Shown here: in pieces, positions 57,152-64,000 of the stretch
Numbering within the stretch: position 1 is the first letter of the stretch
How the letters are laid out: every line of letters begins with the position of its first letter
Made by a program: the position numbers and the translations under genes
DNA from: Chroococcidiopsis sp. CCMEE 29
GTDB taxonomy: Bacteria; Cyanobacteriota; Cyanobacteriia; Cyanobacteriales; Chroococcidiopsidaceae
Reading direction: 5' to 3'
Length of the DNA: 64,000 bases
NCBI RefSeq assembly: GCF_023558375.1
Contig: NZ_CP083761.1
Coordinates: 1,105,001 to 1,169,000, forward strand
Notes under the pieces: model-generated
Told to the model about the DNA's origin: nothing
The model's database searches: none
Seen by the model: the letters and a program-made list of their open reading frames with translations, nothing else

Positions 57152-58431
57152 GTGAGTTGACAGATAAAGAAATTGCAGTTCAGCCTGAGAATACTGAAGT
57201 AGTTATTTCAGCTGAGAATGTCTCTAAGAAGTTTTGCAGAGACTTAAAGCGATCGCTAATATATGGTCTGCAAGATATCGCCACAGAGCTAGTGGGGGGA
57301 CACAGAAAGAGTGAGGTTGCGCGACCAGACGAGTTTTGGGCACTGAAGGATGTCAGCTTCCAATTACGACGGGGGGAGGCATTAGGCTTAGTTGGGTCAA
57401 ATGGCGCTGGGAAAAGTACGCTGCTACGGATCGTAAGTGGCTTGATTAAACCAGATACTGGCTCTGTGAAGATTAAAGGTAGGGTGGCTCCACTAATTGC
57501 ACTAGGAGCGGGCTTTAATCCAATCCTAACGGGGCGAGAAAATATTTATGCAAATATGTCAATTTTGGGTTTATCAACAAAAGATATTGAGTCGAGATTT
57601 CAGGCTGTGGTAGATTTTGCGGAAATCTGGGACGCTATCGATGCGCCTTTACAAACCTATAGTTCTGGTATGGCAGCACGGCTAGGGTTTGCTTGTGCAA
57701 TTCATACACAGCCAGAAATTCTTCTAATTGATGAAGTGTTAGCTGTGGGCGATATCAAATTTAAAGCTAAGTGCTATCGTAAGCTACATGAGCTGCGCGA
57801 GAAGGGTACATCTTTTATCCTAGTTAATCATAACCCGCAGGCAATACTAAATGTGTGTGACTCGGCAATTTACCTAGTCAAGGGCGAATTGATCGTATCG
57901 GGCAAGACAGAAACGATTATAGAAAAGTATGAAGAAGACTTATTTCTGGATGGAACAAAAAAATCCTCAGATGTAATGTACATACCGGAGAAGCCTGCAA
58001 GTGAAAGTTTTGGATTAGATATAGTTTCTCTTTTCTTTAGAAATCCTGATGGCAAAATTATTGAATTACTAAAAAGTGGCGAATCTGTATATTTCTGTGT
58101 AGGTTTTAAAGCTCATAAGCAAGTTGACAATGTTACTTTGCACTTAAAAATCACACAATTGGGTGGGGAAGGTGGTACAGATACCGTTTTATTTTTGAGT
58201 GGTGAAAATGATCAAAAGTTCTTTAAAATTCTCCCAGGAAAACACGAAATACAACTTCAGATGCCTTATCTGGGCTTAGGCTCTGGTACATACACCATGA
58301 GTGTTAAACTTAAACAGTCCTCTATTTATACTTTTGATGTGTTTGAGTCCTTCAGGTTTACAGTAAAGTCAGATGGCAAAATGAGTCAATGTAGATTTTA
58401 TCAGCCACGCTTGTGGAAGCTTGTGAGTTAA
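57148..58431 (+). CDS. ABC transporter ATP-binding protein for glycan export (Wzt-like)
   Basis: This 427-aa protein has a Wzt-type nucleotide-binding domain at about 15-250: WALKDVSFQLRRGEALGLVG, Walker A GSNGAGKST (83-91), signature YSSGMAARLGFA and Walker B ILLIDEVLAVGD. A C-terminal beta-sandwich domain of about 150 residues (from SFGLDIVSLFF) is the type that binds the reducing or capped end of the exported polysaccharide. Its permease partner is reduced to a remnant next door, so it must work with a permease encoded elsewhere or be non-functional. Confidence 0.92.
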   Translation: MSELTDKEIAVQPENTEVVISAENVSKKFCRDLKRSLIYGLQDIATELVGGHRKSEVARPDEFWALKDVSFQLRRGEALGLVGSNGAGKSTLLRIVSGLIKPDTGSVKIKGRVAPLIALGAGFNPILTGRENIYANMSILGLSTKDIESRFQAVVDFAEIWDAIDAPLQTYSSGMAARLGFACAIHTQPEILLIDEVLAVGDIKFKAKCYRKLHELREKGTSFILVNHNPQAILNVCDSAIYLVKGELIVSGKTETIIEKYEEDLFLDGTKKSSDVMYIPEKPASESFGLDIVSLFFRNPDGKIIELLKSGESVYFCVGFKAHKQVDNVTLHLKITQLGGEGGTDTVLFLSGENDQKFFKILPGKHEIQLQMPYLGLGSGTYTMSVKLKQSSIYTFDVFESFRFTVKSDGKMSQCRFYQPRLWKLVS

Positions 58432-58559
58432 TAAAAACTCTATGGAAGCTTAGCAGTAATTACTCTAAAAATTAAAGACAGATCAGGCTTATTTACTAGA
58501 AAAGACTGTTTTATTTATATAGCTTTTTGACCAGAAACATTCGCTTTTGAGTTATACCA

Positions 58560-58790
58560 ATTGTGATTAAGAAGCATGGACGCCCAGCCAAGAGCATTTT
58601 TCGCTATGGGTTTGACCATCTTCGAAATATCGAAATATTGTTCTCAACTTGGAACAAAAAATGGATAAATTCCTGCATGTTCTACAATTTTTGTCCTTGT
58701 ATGTTGAGGAAAGAGCAGGTTCAATAGATCTGCTGCTCCTATCCAGGGACGCTTGGGTAGGGGGAAAGATGAATCTGGTTTTGTCCTAAG
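58560..58790 (+). pseudogene. Decayed IS4-type transposase C-terminus
   Basis: The frame KKHGRPAKSIFRYGFDHLR is the conserved end of a common cyanobacterial IS4-family transposase. After a small duplication (CGAAATATCGAAATATTG) the frame shifts and the end continues NIVLNLEQKMDKFLHVLQFLS. The family end is then lost, and the frame runs on to a TAA near 58787. Only this 3' piece survives. The IS110 element seems to have inserted into or beside it. Confidence 0.7.
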
Positions 58791-58955
58791 GTCACTGAAC
58801 CTGGAGTACAGATGAAGATCGCTTTCCCCACACTTGTTTATCATTGGTCGGACGGTATCGAAAGCCTCTCGATGGAGAAGAGCTTGTATGCACAAGGTAG
58901 ACCCGAACAAGTGCAGCTTCAAGAAAATTTGACAAACCTGACGTTAATTGACACA
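58690..58955 (+). ncRNA. Candidate bridge RNA region of the IS110 element
   Basis: IS110-group elements encode a bridge RNA in the non-coding left end before the recombinase gene. Between the IS4 remnant and the recombinase ATG at 58956 there are about 265 bp without a gene, the expected place and size. The loops that pair with target and donor were not identified, so this is a positional inference. Confidence 0.35.
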
Positions 58956-59933
58956 ATGACTGCAATTCTGGGAATTGACATTTCTAAAGCAAAGTTTGAC
59001 GTGGTACTCTTGCATCAGGGTAAGCAGCGTCACAAAGTGTTCTGCAACAATCTTGATGGCTTTAGCAAGTTACAAGCTTGGTTAATCAAGCAGCAAGTCA
59101 GCCAGCTCCATGCCTGCATGGAAGTGACAGGTATATATGGTGAAAACTTGGCAATGTATCTGCACAATGCTGGTTATACAGTTAGTATGGTCAATCCTGC
59201 TCGCATTAAAGCCTTCGGTATCAGTCAACTCACACGGAATAAAACTGATAAAGTCGATGCTCAGGTGATTGCGCTGTTTTGCCAAACTTTAGTACCTGAA
59301 GCTTGGTCGCCACTTCCAGTCGAGGTGCGGGAATTACAAGCGTTAGTTCGCCGCTTAGATGCACTAATGCAGATGCATCAACAAGAGACGACGCGCTTGC
59401 ACAGCGGCGCTCATCCTGCAGCGGTGTTAGCTTCTATCCAAAGGGTGATTGCACATCTCGACCAAGAGATTAAAACGCTCAAAGCCGCAATCGAACAACA
59501 CGTCAGTCAACATTCGGTCTTACAGCAACAGCAGGAACTGATTGCTTCAATTCCTGGCATTGGAGCACTGACAGCTGCCAAGATATTAGCGGAAATTCCT
59601 CAACTCAAGAATTTTTCTAGTGCTCGACAAGCGGCGGCTTTTGCCGGACTAACTCCAAAACAACGCATTTCTGGTTCTTCAGTTCGAGGGCGAACCCACC
59701 TCTCGAAGATGGGTAGTGCCAGAGTGCGTAAAGCATTGTACATGCCTGCCGTAGCTTGCTTAAAATGGAATCCCCTGATTCAGGAGTTGTATCAGCGCCT
59801 GCGCCAACGTGGAAAACACTCAATGGCAGTGCTGGGAGCAGTGATGCGAAAGTTGCTGCATCTGATCTACGGTGTCTTGAAATCGGGTAGGCCGTTTAGC
59901 CTTGATTACGCCAAGTCTTCTATTACAACTTAA
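58956..59933 (+). CDS. IS110 family recombinase
   Basis: This IS110 recombinase of about 325 aa has the RuvC-like DEDD N-terminal domain (AILGIDISKAKFDVVLL, Asp8; MEVTGIYGENLAMYLHNAG; NKTDKVDAQVIALF). The C-terminal transposase-20 domain has ASIPGIGALTAAKILAEI, AAFAGLTPKQRISGSSV with the catalytic serine, and HLSKMGSARVRKALYMPA. ATG at 58956 is chosen since family sequence starts there; the frame extends upstream to 58812 without similarity. It looks intact and potentially active. Confidence 0.9.
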   Translation: MTAILGIDISKAKFDVVLLHQGKQRHKVFCNNLDGFSKLQAWLIKQQVSQLHACMEVTGIYGENLAMYLHNAGYTVSMVNPARIKAFGISQLTRNKTDKVDAQVIALFCQTLVPEAWSPLPVEVRELQALVRRLDALMQMHQQETTRLHSGAHPAAVLASIQRVIAHLDQEIKTLKAAIEQHVSQHSVLQQQQELIASIPGIGALTAAKILAEIPQLKNFSSARQAAAFAGLTPKQRISGSSVRGRTHLSKMGSARVRKALYMPAVACLKWNPLIQELYQRLRQRGKHSMAVLGAVMRKLLHLIYGVLKSGRPFSLDYAKSSITT

Positions 59934-60231
59934 TTGAATCAGTGTGGCAACTTGATAAAAACATCATCTTTAGTTGTTGAAAAAGCTAAGAACGCTTCTG
60001 TAGCTTCCGCATTTAGCTGAATGACTACTTACCTGTTAAGGCGAATACAAATTCGTTTGTTTTTGTCTGTTCGGTTTGAGCGAAAAAGCATATTAACTAT
60101 AGTATGAGCGCCAATTTTTATCTCTTGACTTTTAAGACGGTATCTGTACTTAGGAGTATTGCTCAACAGACCTTGAAGATAGTGGAGCAAACATTTAAAA
60201 GCGGATAACTCCTGGTTACCGTTGTACTGCC
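59934..60231. other. Intergenic region between IS110 and the TetR gene
   Basis: About 300 bp. A 70-codon minus-strand frame (60029-60241) overlaps the TetR gene end and shows no family signal; not called. The right end of the IS110 element must lie at the start of this region but cannot be placed without a second copy. Confidence 0.45.
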
Positions 60232-60870
60232 TCAGCAACAATCAGGAAAAAGTGGCTGAAGGTAACTGATTAGTACATTTTTAGTTTCAGCCACAACTTG
60301 TTGCCGCAGTACATTATCTTGAGTCCAAGAAAACAGTTGGAGTACATTTGCGATTTCAACACTTACAATCGCGACTAATCGGCGTCGCTCTGGTTCCATA
60401 GTCGACTGTCGTAATGCAAGAAAGGCATCAAACTGGACTGCGATTTCACGATCCAATTGCTTATTGATCGCTTGCAACTCTAGCGATGCCTGAGATTGAA
60501 GGAAGACCACTCGGTACACGGGTTGAGTTGTATAGAAATCCTCAAAGGCATCGATTGCCTTGCTCAGCACCTCGGAGATTGGTCGATTGGCAAGGGTTGG
60601 AGCGAAGACCCTTGCTGATAGCTCGCGCAACTGCTCTGCATATCGCTCAGCCAGCGCATATAGAATGGCTGACTTATCTGGGAAAAAACGGTAGAGCGAA
60701 CCGATCGAGGTGTTGGCACGAGTTGCAATTAACTCCGTTGAGGCTGCCTCATAACCAAACTGCTCAAACACCTGGATAGCTGCATCTAGGATTTGATTAA
60801 CACGTTGACGACTCCGGGCTTGTTGAGGTAATCGACGAAATGGTTCCGCTTCAGAAGATGGTGAGGGCAT
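60232..60870 (-). CDS. TetR family transcriptional regulator
   Basis: This protein of about 212 aa has an N-terminal TetR helix-turn-helix (RSRQRVNQILDAAIQVFEQFGYEAAS, TRANTSIGSLYRFFPDKSAILYAL). A C-terminal ligand-binding domain has TQPVYRVVFLQSQASLELQAIN. ATG at 60870 is chosen over a TTG at 60888 that lies against the operator. It is divergent from the lycopene cyclase-desaturase genes, and two matching palindromes lie between, so it probably represses them and itself. Confidence 0.92.
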   Translation of the reverse strand: MPSPSSEAEPFRRLPQQARSRQRVNQILDAAIQVFEQFGYEAASTELIATRANTSIGSLYRFFPDKSAILYALAERYAEQLRELSARVFAPTLANRPISEVLSKAIDAFEDFYTTQPVYRVVFLQSQASLELQAINKQLDREIAVQFDAFLALRQSTMEPERRRLVAIVSVEIANVLQLFSWTQDNVLRQQVVAETKNVLISYLQPLFPDCC

Positions 60871-60890
60871 GAGTACCGAGTTTGACAAAC

Positions 60891-60931
60891 GTGAGAATTT
60901 CTCGTTTATTATTAATATGAGAAATTCTCAC
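60891..60931. promoter_or_regulatory. Paired palindromic operators between TetR gene and carotenoid genes
   Basis: GTGAGAATTTCTC (60891-60903) and GAGAAATTCTCAC (60919-60931) are exact inverted copies of each other, and each is itself nearly palindromic. Their centres are 28 bp apart, with an AT-rich spacer that could hold a -10 box. This is the expected layout for a TetR autorepressor controlling a divergent pair. Confidence 0.8.
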
Positions 60932-60985
60932 ATCCTTCCCCAGTGACCAAAAAGTCTTTGCCGTAGAAACAAGTACGCCCTTGTC

Positions 60986-61753
60986 ATGAGTTACTTTACG
61001 TTTCACCTCATCTTTGTCGTTCCACCAATTCTGCTACTGGCATGGCTTCAGCGGCAATCTTTTACAAATGAAGGACGACGAGCACGGCTAGCCCTTCCTC
61101 TGATTGCGCTGATTGCTTTTGTTTATACCACGCCTTGGGACAACTATCTCGTCTGGCGAGGAATTTGGGAATATGGCATCAGTCGAGTAGTAGGCACAAT
61201 TGGTTACGTGCCAGTGGAGGAATACTTGTTTTTCATGCTACAGCCCATTCTTACTGGACTTTGGCTTTACTGGCTGCTGGCTCGTGATAATGAGTCATTA
61301 CAGCAGAAGTCTTCCTCAATCTTGAGAGTGCTGATGCTTATAGTTGGGGGGACACTGAGCGTAGCTGGTTTTTTAATGCTGCGATCGCCCTCTACTTTAT
61401 ACCTGGGACTAATCTTGGCTTGGGCTGCCCCAATATTGTCACTGCAATGGGTTATCGGTGCAGCAACGTTATGGGGAATGAAGCGAATTTGGCTGATGGG
61501 CGTTCTTGTTCCAACGGTGTACTTATGGGTGATTGACCGAATTGCTATTGCTAATGGGATTTGGCAAATTTCTGATACTTACACGACTGGGTTGCAGTTG
61601 TTTGGACTACCGATAGAGGAAGCAACATTCTTTCTTGTAACTAACTTACTGGTGGTGCAAGGACTGATACTGTTTCTCTTGCTGGAGACACCACAGCAAA
61701 TTGTCAAATTAATTGAACATATCGATAAATCAAGGTTATTGAACGATCGCTAA
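60986..61753 (+). CDS. Lycopene cyclase, fused CrtYc/CrtYd domain type
   Basis: This 255-aa membrane protein has about seven transmembrane segments and the duplicated lycopene-cyclase domain: TTPWDN (48-53) with PVEEYLFF (76-83), then the second copy WVIDRIAIANGIW with PIEEATFF (209-216). It cyclises the psi ends of lycopene into beta or related rings. Two CrtYc/CrtYd-like halves are fused, as in some archaea and Bacteroidetes. Cyanobacteria normally use CrtL or CruA/CruP cyclases, so this gene is unusual here. It is followed by a CrtI-type desaturase. Confidence 0.9.
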   Translation: MSYFTFHLIFVVPPILLLAWLQRQSFTNEGRRARLALPLIALIAFVYTTPWDNYLVWRGIWEYGISRVVGTIGYVPVEEYLFFMLQPILTGLWLYWLLARDNESLQQKSSSILRVLMLIVGGTLSVAGFLMLRSPSTLYLGLILAWAAPILSLQWVIGAATLWGMKRIWLMGVLVPTVYLWVIDRIAIANGIWQISDTYTTGLQLFGLPIEEATFFLVTNLLVVQGLILFLLLETPQQIVKLIEHIDKSRLLNDR

Positions 61754-61844
61754 ACCGATAAACTCGTTGCTGAATGATAGCGATCGCCAATGTTCCAAGA
61801 TCTAACCCATTCCTAAAGTTGGAAAGTTAATGGGAAGCTCAACA

Positions 61845-63359
61845 ATGTTAAAACAAATTGCGATCGTCGGAGCCGGACCCGGTGGTTTAGCAACAGCCAT
61901 GCGGCTGGCTAGCCAAGGATACGCGGTTCAAATCTTTGAAGCAGCCGATAGAGTTGGCGGACGGATGCGCGGCTTTGAAGATGGTTCCTATGCCTTCGAT
62001 ACTGGACCCACCATTCTTCAAGTTCCACGAGTTTATGAGGAACTATTCGCCGAATCAGGGTTGAAGTTAGCAGACTATATCCATTTCAAGCAACTCAACC
62101 CGAATACTCGTTTGCGCTTTTGGGATGATAGTCGGCTCGATCTGACTTCCGATCTAGACAACTTCAAGGCGCAGTTAGCACTAATGCGCCCAGATTTACC
62201 AGAAGCATTTGATCGCTGGTATACAGAGCATAGCCACAAAAATGAAGTGGGATACAAACCTTATTTGGGTTCGCCAGTGCGATCGGTGCTGGGTTATCTA
62301 CGCCCGAAAGAAATTGCCGCTGCGTTGCCATTGCGTCCTTGGGAAAGCCTATATCAGCATTTTTGGCGCTTTTTCAAGGATGAGCGGCTTGTCTATGCTC
62401 TTAGCTATCCTTCCAAGTATCTAGGGATGCATCCAACTGTCTGTTCTAGCATTTTCAGCCTGATTCCGTTTCTAGAGTTTGCTGATGGGGTTTGGCATCC
62501 AGAAGGAGGATTCCGCGCTTTGGCGCAGGCTTTAGCCAACGCAGCGATGGATTTAGGGGTGCAGATCCACCTAAATTGTCCGGTTAGGCAGGTGTGGATC
62601 GAGGGCAAACACGCTTGTGGGGTTGAGTTGGCAAGTGGTGAAAGAGTGAGTGCTGATGCGGTGGTGGTGAATGCAGACTTCGGTTATGCTGTCCGTCACC
62701 TGCTACCAGAGTCAGCTTGCGATCGCTACACCGATCGGAAACTCAGCAAAATGAGGTTTTCTTGCTCAACTTTCATGCTCTATCTGGGTATCAATCAGCG
62801 CTACGAAGATTTACCCCATCACCAGCTTTATCTTTCCGAACATATTCGCCGCCGCGAACGTCCTTGGATGGACGATTCAGCCCTAGATGAAGAAGATCCG
62901 CCGTTTTATGTCTGTAATCCAACGATTGTAGATCCAAGTAACGCACCAGATGGACATAGCACTTTATTTGTATTGGTGCCTATTCCAAATACATCCTATG
63001 GTGTTGATTGGACGGCTAAGCAGCAAGGCTACCGCGATCTAATTATTCAGCGGATGTCTCTACTTGGTTTTGAAGATGTAGAAAAGCATATTGTGAGGGA
63101 AACTTGCTACACCGCCTCTACTTGGCAAGATGACTACCACGTCCACTTAGGTGCTGTCTTTAACTTAAGTCATAACTGGAGTCAACTCGGTCCGTTTCGT
63201 CCACCGATTCGCTCAGATAGTATCCGCAGATTGTATTGGATTGGTGGTGCCGTTCATCCTGGTAGCGGGCTGTTAACAATTTTTGAGGCTGCACGCAGTG
63301 CCACAGTGTTGATTGGAGAGGATTTAGCGATGCTTTCCCTTACAGAGAGTAGGCTGTGA
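61845..63359 (+). CDS. CrtI-type phytoene desaturase family protein
   Basis: This FAD-dependent desaturase of about 504 aa has the N-terminal dinucleotide motif QIAIVGAGPGGLATAMRLASQGY, VGGRMRGFEDGSYAFDTGPTIL and the C-terminal CrtI signature WIGGAVHPGSGLLTIFEAARSA. CrtI converts phytoene to lycopene in one enzyme. Paralogs such as 3,4-desaturases and CrtO-like oxygenases share the fold, so substrate is not certain. Most cyanobacteria use CrtP/CrtQ/CrtH instead; Gloeobacter uses CrtI. ATG at 61845 gives the family start; an ATG at 61830 is also in frame. Confidence 0.88.
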   Translation: MLKQIAIVGAGPGGLATAMRLASQGYAVQIFEAADRVGGRMRGFEDGSYAFDTGPTILQVPRVYEELFAESGLKLADYIHFKQLNPNTRLRFWDDSRLDLTSDLDNFKAQLALMRPDLPEAFDRWYTEHSHKNEVGYKPYLGSPVRSVLGYLRPKEIAAALPLRPWESLYQHFWRFFKDERLVYALSYPSKYLGMHPTVCSSIFSLIPFLEFADGVWHPEGGFRALAQALANAAMDLGVQIHLNCPVRQVWIEGKHACGVELASGERVSADAVVVNADFGYAVRHLLPESACDRYTDRKLSKMRFSCSTFMLYLGINQRYEDLPHHQLYLSEHIRRRERPWMDDSALDEEDPPFYVCNPTIVDPSNAPDGHSTLFVLVPIPNTSYGVDWTAKQQGYRDLIIQRMSLLGFEDVEKHIVRETCYTASTWQDDYHVHLGAVFNLSHNWSQLGPFRPPIRSDSIRRLYWIGGAVHPGSGLLTIFEAARSATVLIGEDLAMLSLTESRL

Positions 63360-63503
63360 CAAAATCATTTAGTTAGTAAAAAATGCTATAAAGCTCCATT
63401 TTGCATCGGAAGGCGAACCTCAAAGCTAAAACTAGTAGACCACCACGCTGATTTTGACAAGCGGAATGAGATTGGAGAAACTAAAGAAAAACCAGAAACT
63501 CCA

Positions 63504-63740
63504 ATGCCAGAAAAATTCATTGTCAACCTCAATACAGAAGAACGAGAATACTTGCATCAATTAACGCATAAGGGTAAATGTCCAGCTCGTGTGTTCAAGC
63601 GAGCACATATCCTGTTGCTTGCCGATGAAGGACATGCTGATGAAACAATTGCTCAAATGCTACATGTGGGAGAATCAACGGTACATCGGACTCGTCAAAA
63701 GTGTGTAGATGGTGGAGTTACTAACCAGAGCATTAAATAG
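63504..63740 (+). pseudogene. Truncated IS630-type transposase N-terminus
   Basis: The frame MPEKFIVNLNTEEREYLHQL to ARVFKRAHILLLADEG and AQMLHVGESTVHRTRQKCVDGG is the helix-turn-helix half of an IS630-family transposase. After GGVT the family sequence stops and the ORF ends within a few codons. The catalytic DDE half is missing on this strand. Confidence 0.85.
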
Positions 63741-63748
63741 TGAACAGT

Positions 63749-64000
63749 CTAGGCAGCTGCATAAGCAACGTGTTTCTCGTGGAAGAAGTTTTGCACAACG
63801 TTAGGGTGACGTTGTGTGCTACGTAAATAGCTACGGATGTTGTTAATCATCTGTGTTTGATTTCTGGGACGTTGCCGCCCAACAGCATTGGCTTTAACAT
63901 CATGGTTGAGTAGCTCATTTGGGTTTAGTTCAGGGCTATAAGAAGGCAAGAAAAACAGGCGGATGCGAGCGGCATGACGCTCAACCCAGCTTTTAACTAC
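63749..64000 (-). CDS. IS630-type transposase C-terminus (5' part beyond window)
   Basis: From the window edge the minus strand reads VVKSWVERHAARIRLFFLPS, then YSPELNPNELLNHDVKANAV (the third catalytic acid region) and a tail ending HEKHVAYAAA. This is the end of an IS630-family DDE transposase whose beginning lies outside. Its stop is 9 bp from the end of the opposite-strand fragment. Whether the whole gene is intact cannot be seen. Confidence 0.85.
   Translation of the reverse strand, partial: VVKSWVERHAARIRLFFLPSYSPELNPNELLNHDVKANAVGRQRPRNQTQMINNIRSYLRSTQRHPNVVQNFFHEKHVAYAAA

Noticed and set aside
42093-58431. A complete novel defence or secretion island
   Set aside because: The genes are recognisable glycan-assembly and export families; no defence-type modules such as nuclease-helicase pairs or toxin-antitoxin genes were seen.
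60029-60241. Minus-strand frame of 70 codons after the TetR gene
   Set aside because: It overlaps the TetR stop and lacks any family similarity or start signal.
1-64000. tRNA, rRNA or tmRNA genes
   Set aside because: I looked for T-loop and acceptor patterns between genes and saw none; a covariance search would be decisive.

Overview
The window is cyanobacterial chromosome. Support comes from frequent HIP1 octamers (GCGATCGC), a SasA clock-output kinase, DUF760 and other cyanobacterial families, a group 2 sigma factor, G/C-rich short tandem repeats between genes, and the cyanobacterial gene neighbourhoods asd-dapA-rnj and tig-clpP-clpX. The repeats, the nitrogenase-associated small protein and the many mobile elements would fit a large-genome lineage such as Nostocales or Chroococcidiopsis relatives, but the sequence alone does not name the genus.

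Region 1 (1-21.6 kb) is mostly housekeeping and nitrogen metabolism: an SLH-domain lipoprotein cut by the window edge, sasA, mutY, a DUF760 gene, a sigma-70 factor, carB, dps, a thioredoxin-like [2Fe-2S] ferredoxin protein, a TMEM14 protein, a Uma2 protein, fmdB-fmdA (formamidase) divergent from ureD-ureA-ureB-ureC with an NtcA-type palindrome between them, a receiver-histidine kinase protein and an aldehyde dehydrogenase. Region 2 (21.6-41.8 kb) has a triple-hairpin repeat, a YedY-like molybdoenzyme, a tnpB-only IS200/IS605-type element joined to the 3' end of rpmF (L32, 57 aa), RNase J, DapA and Asd, divergent from Tig, ClpP and ClpX. It continues with hydrolases, a GntR regulator, an S1-domain protein, a TetR gene with a double operator, a frameshifted Uma2 gene and two small genes.

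Region 3 (42-58.4 kb) is an accessory surface-glycan and secretion region: an RTX/SGNH protein with a nearly identical internal duplication, an AlgJ/AlgX-like protein with an MBOAT O-acyltransferase, six glycosyltransferases and a Wzt-type ABC ATPase. It is damaged. One glycosyltransferase is split by an insertion sequence with a 4-bp target duplication, and removing the element restores a 501-codon frame. The permease partner of the ATPase survives only as about 41 C-terminal codons that still overlap the ATPase start as ATGA.

Region 4 (58.4-64 kb) holds a decayed IS4-type transposase end, an IS110-family transposase with a leader of a size that could encode a bridge RNA, and a compact carotenoid module: a TetR regulator divergent from a CrtYc/Yd-type lycopene cyclase and a CrtI-type desaturase, with paired palindromic operators. 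It ends in two broken IS630-type transposase pieces facing each other.

The most notable points are the carotenoid module, which is unusual for cyanobacteria and probably acquired; the two elements likely to carry guide RNAs (TnpB and IS110); the IS-split glycosyltransferase; and TTAGGGG-type arrays that begin inside the stop codons of several genes.
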